The translations under genes and the position numbers were made by a program. A stretch of DNA of 64,000 nt, from assembly GCF_023544445.1 (NCBI RefSeq), contig NZ_JALPVJ010000012.1, positions 1 to 64,000 of the forward strand. The letters run 5' to 3'. The stretch is from Actinoplanes sp. M2I2 (lineage in GTDB: Bacteria; Actinomycetota; Actinomycetes; Mycobacteriales; Micromonosporaceae). How positions within the stretch are numbered: position 1 is the first letter of the stretch; each line of letters starts with the position of its first letter. The notes under the pieces were generated by a model. That model was not told where the DNA came from. It made no database searches and saw only the letters and a program-made list of their open reading frames with translations. Positions 7,928 to 16,401 of the stretch are shown one piece after another.

Positions 7928-8767
7928 TCAGCCGCCCGGATTTTCCATGCGCCCGGCGACGACCTGCTCGGCCACCGCGGTGATCTCGGCCTCGGTCAGC
8001 CGGTGCGTCCCGTTCGCCGTCGCCGACATCACCACCGGGAAGATCTTGCGGGTCAGGTCCGGCCCACCCGTCGCGGTGTCGTCGTCGGCCGCGTCGTACA
8101 ACGCCTCGACCGCCAGCCGGACAGCGTCATCGGTGCTCAGACCCGCGCGGTACTTCTTCTTCAGCGCCGACTTCGCGAACAGCGAACCCGAGCCGATCGC
8201 GTCGTAGCCGGTCTCCTCGTAGAGGCCACCCGCCACGTCGAAGCTGAAGATGCGCCCCACCTTGGCCGGGTCGGCCGGGGACAGGTCGTAACCGGCGAAC
8301 AACGGCACCACGGCCAGGCCCTGCATCGCCGCGCCCAGATTGCCGCGCACCATGCCGGCCAGCCGGTTGGCCTTGCCGTCCGTCGAGAGCATCGTGCCCT
8401 CGATCTTCTCGTAGTGCTCCAGCTCGACCTGGAACAGCCGCATCAGCTCGATGCCGATGCCCGCCGTCCCGGCGATGCCGATCAAAGAGTACGAGTCGGC
8501 CGGATGCACCTTCTCGATGTCCCGGCTGGCGATCAGGTTGCCCATCGTCGCGCGCCGGTCGCCGGCCATCACGACACCCTCGGCGGTGGCGATCGCGACG
8601 ATCGTCGTGCCGTGCGGCGCGATGTCGGCCGACAGACCCGGGGGCAACGGCCGGCGACCCGGCAGCAGCTCGGGAGAAACGTGCGTCAGGAACTGCGTGA
8701 AGGAGGACGTTCCCGCATTGACGAAGTAATCCGGTACACGCCCGGATGGATCAAAGTCCTTTGCCAC
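7928..8767 (-). CDS. prcB: 20S proteasome beta subunit (catalytic)
   Basis: The Ntn-hydrolase subunit forming the inner rings of the proteasome core. The 279-residue precursor has a propeptide of 53 residues ending in APHG; autocleavage exposes T54 in the sequence TTIVAIATAEGVVMAGDRR as the catalytic nucleophile. The start is the GTG at 8767, with AAGGGA five nt upstream; this lies inside the 3' end of the endonuclease VII-like gene, an overlap of 82 nt in another frame. The long upstream extension of the same frame has no similarity. Expression is probably coupled to the upstream gene. Confidence 0.96.
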   Translation of the reverse strand: MAKDFDPSGRVPDYFVNAGTSSFTQFLTHVSPELLPGRRPLPPGLSADIAPHGTTIVAIATAEGVVMAGDRRATMGNLIASRDIEKVHPADSYSLIGIAGTAGIGIELMRLFQVELEHYEKIEGTMLSTDGKANRLAGMVRGNLGAAMQGLAVVPLFAGYDLSPADPAKVGRIFSFDVAGGLYEETGYDAIGSGSLFAKSALKKKYRAGLSTDDAVRLAVEALYDAADDDTATGGPDLTRKIFPVVMSATANGTHRLTEAEITAVAEQVVAGRMENPGG

Positions 8768-9357
8768 GTGGTTCCCTTCAAATACTCGATCGCGCCGGCG
8801 AGGTAGTCCTGGTTGTCCCGGAACTGCCCCAGGCCGCCGTTGCAGTTGAAGCACAATATCCCGCGCACAGCGCCGGTGCGATGATCGTGATCGACGTGTT
8901 GAGGGTCCGGCGCCCGGCAGATCGCGCAGCGTCCGAATTGGCGCCACAGCATCTCGTCGAAGTCAGCCTGACCGATGCCGTAGCGCCGCCGCAGGTGGTA
9001 CTCGCGAGTGCCGCCGTTGAGCCTGATCTTGGACTCGACACCTCGGGCCGTATGACAGGTCAGGCAGTAGGAGTGGTAGCCGCTCGCCTTGGCTGTCGTG
9101 CGGGCGAAGTCGATGAGCGGCTTGATGGTGTCGCAGTCCGGACACCATTGGGACCCGACCGGCACGGGCTCCGCCGACCGTTTGCGCGGCTGCACGCCAC
9201 GCTTGCGCCGGCTCGTCTCGGATCGCTGCGCCGCACAGTCGCGGCAATAGAAGGCCAAACCGTCCGGCCGTCGAACGTTGCTGTGGAAACTCTCCCGTGG
9301 CAACGTCCGACGACATTGAGGGCAGTGCTTTCCGTCCGACCCCCGTAAATCGGACAT
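8686..9357 (-). CDS. Endonuclease VII (HNH/zinc) domain protein within the pup operon
   Basis: A 223-residue protein with three cysteine clusters: CPQCRR...YCRDC (12-41), CPDC...YCLTC (70s-100) and the recombination endonuclease VII motif CAICRAPDPQHVDHDHRTG followed by RGILCFNCNGGLG. The HVDHDH block is the metal and catalytic site of the HNH/endonuclease VII fold. It starts 5 nt after the pup stop and overlaps prcB by 82 nt, so it is embedded in the proteasome operon. From memory, other actinobacteria carry a similar gene here, which argues for a retained role rather than a recent homing insertion. The substrate (branched DNA, RNA or none) is unknown. Confidence 0.85.
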   Translation of the reverse strand: MSDLRGSDGKHCPQCRRTLPRESFHSNVRRPDGLAFYCRDCAAQRSETSRRKRGVQPRKRSAEPVPVGSQWCPDCDTIKPLIDFARTTAKASGYHSYCLTCHTARGVESKIRLNGGTREYHLRRRYGIGQADFDEMLWRQFGRCAICRAPDPQHVDHDHRTGAVRGILCFNCNGGLGQFRDNQDYLAGAIEYLKGTTWQRTLIHPGVYRITSSMRERPPSRSS

Positions 9358-9362
9358 TTAGT

Positions 9363-9578
9363 TCACTCCCCCCCTTTTTGCACGTATCCCCTCACGAATT
9401 CTTCGGCATTTTCCTCAAGAACGGAGTCGATTTCGTCGAGCAGGTCGTCGACGTCCTCGGTGATCTCGGCATGCCGCTCGGCTACCTCCGGGTTGGCCTC
9501 GACGGTGGCGTCCTGGACTTCCTCGTCCTGCCGGCCCTTGCCCGATTGCGACTGCCCGCCGCTGTCCCGAGTTGCCAT
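9363..9578 (-). CDS. pup: Prokaryotic ubiquitin-like protein Pup
   Basis: The 71-residue disordered modifier that is linked to lysines by PafA and recognised by the Arc/Mpa coiled coils. The C-terminal half carries the conserved helix region DVDDLLDEIDSVLEENAEEF and ends VRGYVQKGGE. The last residue is glutamate, encoded by GAG. In Mycobacterium Pup ends in GGQ and must be deamidated by Dop; here the ligation-ready form is encoded directly. A ribosome-binding site GAAGGGGGA precedes the ATG. It heads the pup, endonuclease, prcB, prcA cluster. Confidence 0.98.
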   Translation of the reverse strand: MATRDSGGQSQSGKGRQDEEVQDATVEANPEVAERHAEITEDVDDLLDEIDSVLEENAEEFVRGYVQKGGE

Positions 9579-9638
9579 CGGTGTCCCCCTTCTCAGCCAC
9601 CCGAAGCCTGTGACATCGGGTTGGGAAAAACCTACCTC

Positions 9639-9657
9639 GCGGTTGTGACAAAACCGC
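9639..9657. other. Inverted repeat in the dop-pup gap
   Basis: GCGGTT and AACCGC flank a 7-nt loop in the 98-nt region between dop and pup. In the minus direction a T5 run follows about 10 nt later. It could weakly attenuate read-through from dop into pup, or act as an operator. The evidence is only the symmetry. Confidence 0.3.
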
Positions 9658-9676
9658 CTGCTGCCATGGGCGTTTC

Positions 9677-11194
9677 TCAGCGACTGGTGATCACTTCGAG
9701 CAGATCCTTCGCGCTCTCACACTTGTCGAACAGCGCGCCCACGTGCTTCTTGGTCCCGCGCTCGGGCTCCATCATCGGAACCCGGACGAGCGACTCGCGG
9801 CCGACGTCGAAGATGACCGAGTCCCAGCTGGCCGCGACCACTTCGGACGCGTACTGGGCCAGGCACCGGCCCCGGAAGTAGGCCCGGGTGTCCTCCGGCG
9901 GCTCGGACATCGCCCGCTGGACGTCGTCGGGGTCGAGCAGCGTCTTCATCGATCCGCGCGCGACCAGCCGGTGGTAGAGGCCTTTCTCGGGCCGCACGTC
10001 GGCGTACTGCAGGTCGACGAGCTGGAGCTTGTGCGACGACCAGCCGAGGTTCTCGCGTTCGCGGTAGCCCTCGAGCAGCCGCAGCTTGGCCACCCAGTCG
10101 AGGGTGTCGGCGCATTCCATGGGGTCGCGGCCGAGCCGGTCGAGGACGTCCTCCCAGCGGTCGAGCACGTCCTTGGTCTGCTCGTCGGTGTCGTCGCCTT
10201 CGCGCTCGTCGACGAACTGGCGGGCGCGCTCGTAGTACGCCCATTGGAGGTCGAGGGCGGTGAGTTTGCGACCGTCGCGCAGCCGGATGAGGTGTTTGAG
10301 CGACGGGTCGTGGCTGACCGCCTTGAGCTCGCTGACCGGGTCGGCGATGCCGAGGTCGCCGCTGAACACCTTTTCCTCGATCATGTTGAGCACGAGCGAG
10401 GTGGTGCCGACCTTGAGGTAGGTGGCGATCTCGGAGAGGTTGGCGTCGCCGATGATGACGTGCAGGCGCCGGTATTTGTCGGCGTCGGAGTGCGGCTCGT
10501 CGCGGGTGTTGATGATCGGCCGCTTGAGCGTCGTCTCGAGTCCGACCTCGACCTCGAAGAAGTCGGCGCGGGAGCTGATCTGGAAGCCGGAGCCGGAGCC
10601 GTCCTGGCCGAGGCCGACGCGCCCGACGCCGGTGAAGATCTGCCGGGTGACGAAGAACGGCGTGAGGTGGGCGACGATGTCGGCGAACGGCGTCTGGCGC
10701 CGCATCAGGTAGTTCTCGTGGGAGCCGTACGAGGCGCCCTTGTTGTCGGTGTTGTTCTTGTAGAGCTGGATGCGGTGGGTGCCGGGGATGGTGGCGGCGC
10801 GGCGGGAGGCTTCGGCCATCACCCGCTCGCCGGCTTTGTCCCATTTGACGATGTCGAGCGGGTTGGTGCACTCGGGGGTGCTGTATTCGGGGTGGGCGTG
10901 GTCGACGTAGAGGCGGGCGCCGTTGGTCAGTATCACGTTGGCCAGGCCGAGGTCTTCGTCGGCGAGGGCGTCGGCCGGGTCGTAGGCGGCGCCGGAGTAG
11001 GTGAAGCCGCGCGCGTCGCGCAGCGGTGATTCTTCCTCGTAGTCCCAGCGTGCGCGCCCGTTGCGGTTGAGCTCGGGCCGTGCTCCGTAGGCGTTGACGA
11101 CCTGTGAGGAGGTGACCATCGGGTTGGCGCCGGGCTGCCCGGGGACGCTGATGCCGTACTCGACCTCGGTGCCCATAATCCGTCGAACGCTCAT
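9677..11194 (-). CDS. dop: Depupylase / Pup deamidase Dop
   Basis: Removes Pup from substrates and, where Pup ends in glutamine, deamidates it. It is a 505-residue homologue of PafA. It starts MSVRRIMGTEVEYG and carries the Dop-specific insertion at about residues 38-80 (PELNRNGRARWDYEEE), absent from PafA. The catalytic aspartate is D98 in NGARLYVDHAHPEYSTPEC. NNTDNKGASYGSHENYL and NTRDEPHSDADKYRR are conserved. Because Pup here ends in Glu, Dop is expected to serve mainly as a depupylase. The ATG at 11194 is chosen from similarity; the upstream open frame is antisense-like filler. Confidence 0.97.
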   Translation of the reverse strand: MSVRRIMGTEVEYGISVPGQPGANPMVTSSQVVNAYGARPELNRNGRARWDYEEESPLRDARGFTYSGAAYDPADALADEDLGLANVILTNGARLYVDHAHPEYSTPECTNPLDIVKWDKAGERVMAEASRRAATIPGTHRIQLYKNNTDNKGASYGSHENYLMRRQTPFADIVAHLTPFFVTRQIFTGVGRVGLGQDGSGSGFQISSRADFFEVEVGLETTLKRPIINTRDEPHSDADKYRRLHVIIGDANLSEIATYLKVGTTSLVLNMIEEKVFSGDLGIADPVSELKAVSHDPSLKHLIRLRDGRKLTALDLQWAYYERARQFVDEREGDDTDEQTKDVLDRWEDVLDRLGRDPMECADTLDWVAKLRLLEGYRERENLGWSSHKLQLVDLQYADVRPEKGLYHRLVARGSMKTLLDPDDVQRAMSEPPEDTRAYFRGRCLAQYASEVVAASWDSVIFDVGRESLVRVPMMEPERGTKKHVGALFDKCESAKDLLEVITSR

Positions 11195-11241
11195 GCGACC
11201 ACCCCGCCTGCCACGTTGCCCCTGTTGCTCATGTAATGAGC

Positions 11242-12477
11242 CTAGACGCTCTCGCGGCTGTTCTCGCCCCGCCGGGTGCCCGATGCGGCACGCTCGGTGG
11301 TCGTTTGCCGGTGTCGCGGCGGATGTGTGTCGATCGCGCGCAGGAGGTGACGGCCGAGGGCCTGACCCGGTTGTTCCACCATGCGGTATGACAGTCCGGC
11401 CAGGGCGAGCACAAGGATCACGTACGTGAGCCCGGCCGCGACGCGGATGGGCAGGGTTGCCGTCCCGATCTCTGGGACGAGACGCGGCATCAGGAAGAGC
11501 ACCGGCACGTGCAGCAGATAGAGCGAGTAGCTGACCTGCCCGAGCCAGGTGAGCGCTCGGGGCATCGCGCGGGTGCGTAAAACGTACGCCGAAAGGAAGG
11601 TCGCCATCACCGCCAGGACGGTCCAGATCTTCTGTGTATCGATGAGTCCGGCAGTGACGACGGTCAGCGCGGTCAGGCCGGCGGCGCGTCCGGTCTGCCC
11701 GTGCTGCCATCGGTAGACGACCGTGCCCGCGAACATGACGGCCAGCAACAGCAGCCCCTGCTGCGACGACGTGACGGTGCTGCCCGCGCCCGGGTGCCCG
11801 TTGAGGGCCGGCAGGAGCACGAAGGCCACGCCGATCGCCCCGGCCACCAGTCCCCTGATCTGCAGGGCCACGGTCAGGACCACGACCAGCACCAGTACGG
11901 CGGCCAGCACGCGACGGTCCTGCCGGGAGCTCACAAGGAGCGCGTCCGGCAGGTGCGGCCCGGCGAGCACCGCGAGCAGCCCGAGCCCGCCCGCGTACCA
12001 GGCGCTGTGCCGGTGCCCCCGCCACGCGAAGAGCCCGGCCACGATCAGGTAGAAGACCATCTCGTACGACAGGGTCCAGAACACCCGCACGACGCCGCGC
12101 ACGCCGACCAGGTCGGGCATCATCGTGACGTGGGCGAGCAGCCCGGCGCCGGTCTCGGCACGCAGGGACGCCGGCCAGTGCAGCAGCCCGGCCGTCGCGA
12201 GCACCGCGAACAGCGCGATGGTGGCGAGGTAGGCCGGGTAGACGCGGCAGAGCCGGCCGATCCAGAACCGCCGCAGCGATCCGTGCCGTTCCAGCGACAT
12301 GGGGATGACGTAGCCGCTGACCAGGAAGAACAGCAGCACGGCGTACTTGCCCAGGTCGATGTGCCGCAGGACCGCCAGGTGCGGCCCGGTGCCGATCACC
12401 TGCGGGCTCAGGTGGAACAGCACGACGGTGACGGCGGCGAGCCCGCGGAGGGCGTCGAGCCAGGCCAGCCTTCTCAT
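11242..12477 (-). CDS. Acyltransferase 3 family membrane protein
   Basis: A 411-residue integral membrane O-acyltransferase with about ten transmembrane helices. The family signature is at the N terminus: LAWLDALRGLAAVTVVLFHL with the D-x-x-R motif and the catalytic histidine (H22), then FFLVSGYVI. The C terminus YSLYLLHVPV is also typical. Such enzymes acylate cell-surface sugars, lipids or antibiotics. The final 35 residues are a polar cytoplasmic tail. It lies between the arc terminator and dop (47 nt upstream of dop), an unusual position, and could share a transcript with dop. Confidence 0.88.
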   Translation of the reverse strand: MRRLAWLDALRGLAAVTVVLFHLSPQVIGTGPHLAVLRHIDLGKYAVLLFFLVSGYVIPMSLERHGSLRRFWIGRLCRVYPAYLATIALFAVLATAGLLHWPASLRAETGAGLLAHVTMMPDLVGVRGVVRVFWTLSYEMVFYLIVAGLFAWRGHRHSAWYAGGLGLLAVLAGPHLPDALLVSSRQDRRVLAAVLVLVVVLTVALQIRGLVAGAIGVAFVLLPALNGHPGAGSTVTSSQQGLLLLAVMFAGTVVYRWQHGQTGRAAGLTALTVVTAGLIDTQKIWTVLAVMATFLSAYVLRTRAMPRALTWLGQVSYSLYLLHVPVLFLMPRLVPEIGTATLPIRVAAGLTYVILVLALAGLSYRMVEQPGQALGRHLLRAIDTHPPRHRQTTTERAASGTRRGENSRESV

Positions 12478-12496
12478 GCCGGGTGCAACGACAGCA

Positions 12497-12520
12497 CGGG
12501 CCGGGGGAAACCCCGGCCCG
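12497..12520 (-). terminator. Hairpin terminator downstream of arc
   Basis: A perfect 10-bp stem, CGGGCCGGGG and its complement, closed by a GAAA tetraloop (plus-strand reading), lies 17 nt after the arc stop codon and before the acyltransferase start at 12477. Confidence 0.65.
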
Positions 12521-12537
12521 CGCTGGCTGAGCGTTCG

Positions 12538-14319
12538 TTACAGGTACTGACCGGTGTTGCTGGCCGTCTCGATGGAGCGGCCGGCCTCGGCGCCCTTGCC
12601 GCCGGAGACGAGCGTGCGGATGTAGACGATCCGCTCGCCCTTCTTGCCGGAGATGCGGGCCCAGTCGTCCGGGTTGGTCGTGTTGGGCAGGTCCTCGTTC
12701 TCGCGGAACTCGTCGACGCAGCTGTCGAGCAGGTGCTGCAGGCGCAGCCCCTTCTTGCCGGAGGTGAGGAACTCCTTGATGGCCATCTTCTTGCCGCGGT
12801 CGACGATGTTCTGGATCATCGCGCCGGAGTTGAAGTCCTTGAAGTACAGGACTTCCTTGTCACCGTTGGCGTAGGTGACCTCGAGGAAGCGGTTCTCCTC
12901 GGTCTCCGTGTACATCCGGAGCACGACCGCCTCGATCATGGCGGCGACCGTCATGTCGCGGTCGTTGCCGTGCTCGGTGAGGTCGTCGCTGCTCAGCGGC
13001 AGGTCGGACAGGATGTACTTGCCGAAGATGTCCTTGGCCGCCTCGGCGTCCGGACGCTCGATCTTGATCTTCACGTCGAGACGGCCGGGGCGCAGGATCG
13101 CCGGGTCGATCATGTCTTCCCGGTTGGACGCGCCGATCACGATCACGTTCTCCAGGCCCTCGACGCCGTCGATCTCGCTGAGGAGCTGGGGGACGATCGT
13201 GTTCTCCACGTCGCTGGAGACACCGGAGCCACGGGTCCGGAAGATCGAGTCCATCTCGTCGAAGAACACGATCACCGGGGTGCCCTCGCCGGCCTTCTCG
13301 CGAGCCCGCTGGAAGACCAGGCGGATGTGCCGCTCGGTCTCACCCACGTACTTGTTGAGCAGCTCCGGGCCCTTGATGTTGAGGAAGTAGCTGGTGTGCT
13401 TCTCCTCGCCGCGCCGCTCGGCGATCTTCTTCGCCAGCGAGTTGGCGACCGCCTTGGCGATCAGGGTCTTGCCACAGCCGGGCGGGCCGTAGAGCAGGAT
13501 GCCCTTGGGCGGGCGCAGCTGGTGCTCCCGGAACAGGTCGGCGTGCAGGAACGGCAGCTCGACCGCGTCGCGGATCTGCTCGATCTGCGAGTGCAGGCCG
13601 CCGATGTCGGTGTAGTCGACGTCGGGGACCTCCTCGAGAACGAGCTCCTCGACCTCGCTCTTGGGGATGCGCTCGTAGGCGTACGCCGACCGCGGTTCGA
13701 TCATCAGCGAGTCGCCCGCGCGGAGCTTGCTGATCTCGAGCGAGTCGGCCAGGAAGACGATGCGTTCCTCGTCGGCGTGCGAGACGACCAGAGCACGGTC
13801 GCCACGCTGGCCGTCGGGGCCCGCGAGGACCTCCTTGAGCGTCACCACCTCGCCGCTGCGCTCGAAGCCGAACGCGTCGACGACGTTGAGCGCGTCGTTG
13901 AGCAGCACCTCCTGCCCGCGCTGGAGCTCCTCGACCTCGAGGGACGGGGAAACCGCCACGCGGAGCTTGCGGCCGCCGGTGAAGACATCGACGGTGCCGT
14001 CCTCGTGTGCCGTGAGGAATACGCCGTAACCGCTGGGCGGCTGGGCGAGCCGGTCAATCTCTTCCTTGAGAGTGACGATCTGAGCTCGGGCTTCCTTGAG
14101 GGTCGCCACGAGCCTGTCGTTGTTCTCGGTCAGTCGGGCCAGCTGCGTCTGCGTTGCCGCGAGCCGTTCCTCGAGCTGCCGGACGTGTCGTGGGCTCTCG
14201 GTCAACTTCCGCCTAACGAGGGCGAGTTCCTCTTGCAGGAACGCGACCTGGCTGGAGAGATCGTTGGCCTCTTTCTCCCAACGTGCGGCTCGTGAGTCCG
14301 CCTCGTCGCTACGTGCCAC
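12538..14319 (-). CDS. arc: Proteasome-associated AAA+ ATPase (Arc/Mpa)
   Basis: The hexameric ring ATPase that binds Pup through N-terminal coiled coils and threads substrates into PrcAB. In this 593-residue protein the coiled coil spans about 10-95, tandem OB folds about 96-230, Walker A GPPGCGKT is 278-285 and Walker B VIVFFDEMD is 349-357. GASNREDMIDPAILRPGR is the sensor and arginine-finger region. It ends SNTGQYL; the penultimate tyrosine motif docks into the alpha-ring pockets. The start is a GTG preceded by GGGGAGGTGGG. A TAATGT -10 element lies 36 nt upstream. Confidence 0.97.
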   Translation of the reverse strand: MARSDEADSRAARWEKEANDLSSQVAFLQEELALVRRKLTESPRHVRQLEERLAATQTQLARLTENNDRLVATLKEARAQIVTLKEEIDRLAQPPSGYGVFLTAHEDGTVDVFTGGRKLRVAVSPSLEVEELQRGQEVLLNDALNVVDAFGFERSGEVVTLKEVLAGPDGQRGDRALVVSHADEERIVFLADSLEISKLRAGDSLMIEPRSAYAYERIPKSEVEELVLEEVPDVDYTDIGGLHSQIEQIRDAVELPFLHADLFREHQLRPPKGILLYGPPGCGKTLIAKAVANSLAKKIAERRGEEKHTSYFLNIKGPELLNKYVGETERHIRLVFQRAREKAGEGTPVIVFFDEMDSIFRTRGSGVSSDVENTIVPQLLSEIDGVEGLENVIVIGASNREDMIDPAILRPGRLDVKIKIERPDAEAAKDIFGKYILSDLPLSSDDLTEHGNDRDMTVAAMIEAVVLRMYTETEENRFLEVTYANGDKEVLYFKDFNSGAMIQNIVDRGKKMAIKEFLTSGKKGLRLQHLLDSCVDEFRENEDLPNTTNPDDWARISGKKGERIVYIRTLVSGGKGAEAGRSIETASNTGQYL

Positions 14320-14726
14320 GTCCCACCTCCCCGGGGGCTCGAACGTCTTGCGTCAACATTAGCCGCTGCGGACCGGATTTCGACCCATGCAACACCCTCG
14401 TCACCGAGTCTTGATCCGTTCGGCCGGTGCTGGCAAGGAGTTTGTCGGGGGGTTCCGGTACGGTCGGGCCGCTGTGCCTCCCCGCGGCCGGGCGTGTCCG
14501 CGCACACCCGGGGCGACCCGCCCCAGATCGGGGCGGATCAGCACGTTTGCCGTGGGAGGGGCCTCCGCGCGACCGGTCGTCGGGCCCTCACGGGTACGCC
14601 GGAAACGGTGCTCTCGAAGGGCGGCGGCCGACCCGGCACCGGTCAGATCCCGGTGCGGCGTTTACGAAAAAAGTCACACGCCCGAAACGCTTTCCGCCGT
14701 CCGGGGCGGCCGGATCCGGGACCCGG
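14320..14726. other. Intergenic region upstream of arc
   Basis: The 407-nt gap between the conserved protein gene and arc. It contains a plausible arc promoter: TAATGT (minus strand, 14356-14361) with TCGAAA 16 nt further upstream. A 7-bp inverted repeat GCACCGG/CCGGTGC with a 7-nt loop is near 14636-14656. I see no gene. Confidence 0.45.
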
Positions 14727-15317
14727 CTACAGCGTGGGCCGGCCCACCAGGGAGGCCACCACCCGCGAGAACTCCTCCAGACGGGCGATTTGTCCGGGTC
14801 CGCCGTCGTCCAGCGTCTTGCCGAAGCGCAGCGCGTCGTGGCGGATCGTCGTCCGCGACTCCGCCTCGTCCATGCCGGGCGGGGGAACCGCGTCGTCGAC
14901 CGAGCTCAGCAGCAGGTAGACGTCGATGCTGTCGACCCGGGCCTGACCGTTGGAGGTGCGGGTCAGCCGGCGCCGGCAGCCCACCTCGGTGACCGTGGAG
15001 AGCGGCACCACCCGCAGCGAGGAGGTCATCGAGCCGACCGGCCCGTCGCCCGGGGCGACGTCCTCGCCGTGCCACAGCACCAGGCGGCTGCCGTCGCAGA
15101 TGACGACCTCCTGCCAGACGCCGTTGACCTCGTTGACGAATCGCTCGAGCGTGAAGCAGAGCACCGACGCTCCCCGCAGCACCCCGAACAGGGCGTCCAG
15201 CGCCACCTCGGGATCGCGCAGGTAGGCCCGCGCGGCCGAGTCGAGATCCTGATAAGGCGACCAGTCGGGGAAGACCGCCGGCATCTCGTTGCTGCCACCG
15301 AACGGCGGAGAACTCAT
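14727..15317 (-). CDS. Conserved actinobacterial protein of the proteasome neighbourhood (DUF5998-like, tentative)
   Basis: A 196-residue protein with no motif that I can tie to a reaction. Visible blocks are PAVFPDWSPYQDLDSAARAY, LERFVNEVNGVWQEVV, RVVPLSTVTEVGCRRR and a C-terminal helix ARLEEFSRVVASLVGR. The alternating strands look like a small beta-rich PH-like or related fold. I recall a protein of this type between trmI and the proteasomal ATPase gene in other actinomycetes, and the DUF5998 label is from memory. The ATG at 15317 is chosen because the upstream extension of the frame has no plausible protein character. It is predicted to be cytoplasmic. Confidence 0.65.
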   Translation of the reverse strand: MSSPPFGGSNEMPAVFPDWSPYQDLDSAARAYLRDPEVALDALFGVLRGASVLCFTLERFVNEVNGVWQEVVICDGSRLVLWHGEDVAPGDGPVGSMTSSLRVVPLSTVTEVGCRRRLTRTSNGQARVDSIDVYLLLSSVDDAVPPPGMDEAESRTTIRHDALRFGKTLDDGGPGQIARLEEFSRVVASLVGRPTL

Positions 15318-15411
15318 CGCGCCCACCCGATCCTCCCCGAGCCGTGCCACTGCCGAACTGGAAGCTACCCGAACGCCGCGCGCCGCGTCACATCGCCAGA
15401 GCCGGGCGGCC

Positions 15412-16401
15412 TCATTCCGTCGCTGAGCGGTCCCCGGCGGCCTCGTCCGGCGTATCCTCATCGATCTCGGCCGCGTCGAGCCCGGCCGCGGCGGCCAGAG
15501 CGGCCTGGGCCGCGCGCCTCAACGCGTACGCCTCGGCGCCCTTGCTGGGCTTGCGGCGCCTCGGCGGGGCGGTGACGCCGGGCGCGAGCTTGCGGGCCGA
15601 GACGAGGAACGCCGTGTGCGCGATCATGCGGTGGTCGGGCCGGACCGCCAGGCCCTCCGCGTGCCAGTCGCGGACCAGCGACTCCCAGGCCCGCGGCTCG
15701 GTCCAGCCGCCCCGCTCGCGCAGGGCCTCGACCAGCTCGGACAGCTGCGGCGTGGTGGCGACGTAGCCGACGAAGACGCCGCCGGGCAGCAGGGCCCGCT
15801 CGACCATGTCGAGCGCCTCCCAGGGCGTCAGCATGTCGAGGACGATCCGGTCGAAACCGGTCTCCGCGTTGCTCGCGACGTCCCCGGCGTGCAGGTGCCA
15901 GGCCGGGTGCGGTCCGCCGAAGAACGACTCCACGTTCTTGCGGGCGATCGCCGCGAAGTCGTCCCTCAACTCGTACGAGTGCAGCTCGCCGCTCGTGCCG
16001 ACCGCGCGCAGCAGCGAGCAGGTCAGAGCGCCCGAGCCGACGCCGGCCTCGAGCACCTTGGCGCCCGGGAAGATGTCGCCCATCGCGACGATCTGCGCCG
16101 CGTCCTTGGGATAGATCACCTGGGCCCCGCGCGGCATCGACAGCACGTAGTCGCTGAGCAGCGGGCGCAGCGCCAGGTAGGCCGTGTTGCCGGTGGAGGT
16201 GACGACGCTGCCGTCGGGCAGGCCGATCAGGGCGTCGTGCTCGAGCGCGCCGCGGTGGGTGTGGTACGACTTGCCCGGCTCGAGCACGATCGTGTGCATC
16301 CGACCCTTGGGGTCGGTGAGCTGGACGCGGTCACCCGCCCGGAACGGCCCGCGGTGGGCGGGCTGCGATTCGTCGACGACGGTGGCAGGTGAAATGGTCA
16401 C
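15412..16401 (-). CDS. trmI: tRNA (adenine-58-N1)-methyltransferase TrmI
   Basis: Methylates N1 of adenosine 58 in the T-loop of tRNAs using SAM. The 329-residue protein has the N-terminal beta domain (FRAGDRVQLTDPKGRMHTI), the linker block RGAQVIYPKDAAQIVAMGDI, the SAM site VLEAGVGSGALTCSLL at 116-131, and the catalytic-strand motif RIVLDMLTPWE. The tail after residue 285 is a basic then Ala-rich extension. The start is the GTG at 16401, which shares one base with the TAG stop of the M50 gene, so the two are translationally coupled; AGAGAAG serves as ribosome-binding site. The order matches the mycobacterial locus near mpa. Confidence 0.93.
   Translation of the reverse strand: MTISPATVVDESQPAHRGPFRAGDRVQLTDPKGRMHTIVLEPGKSYHTHRGALEHDALIGLPDGSVVTSTGNTAYLALRPLLSDYVLSMPRGAQVIYPKDAAQIVAMGDIFPGAKVLEAGVGSGALTCSLLRAVGTSGELHSYELRDDFAAIARKNVESFFGGPHPAWHLHAGDVASNAETGFDRIVLDMLTPWEALDMVERALLPGGVFVGYVATTPQLSELVEALRERGGWTEPRAWESLVRDWHAEGLAVRPDHRMIAHTAFLVSARKLAPGVTAPPRRRKPSKGAEAYALRRAAQAALAAAAGLDAAEIDEDTPDEAAGDRSATE

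Noticed and set aside
8686..9357. The endonuclease VII-like gene as part of a recent mobile element
   Set aside because: There are no inverted repeats, target duplications or intron signs. It is tightly packed with pup and prcB and, as far as I recall, found at this place in other actinobacteria.
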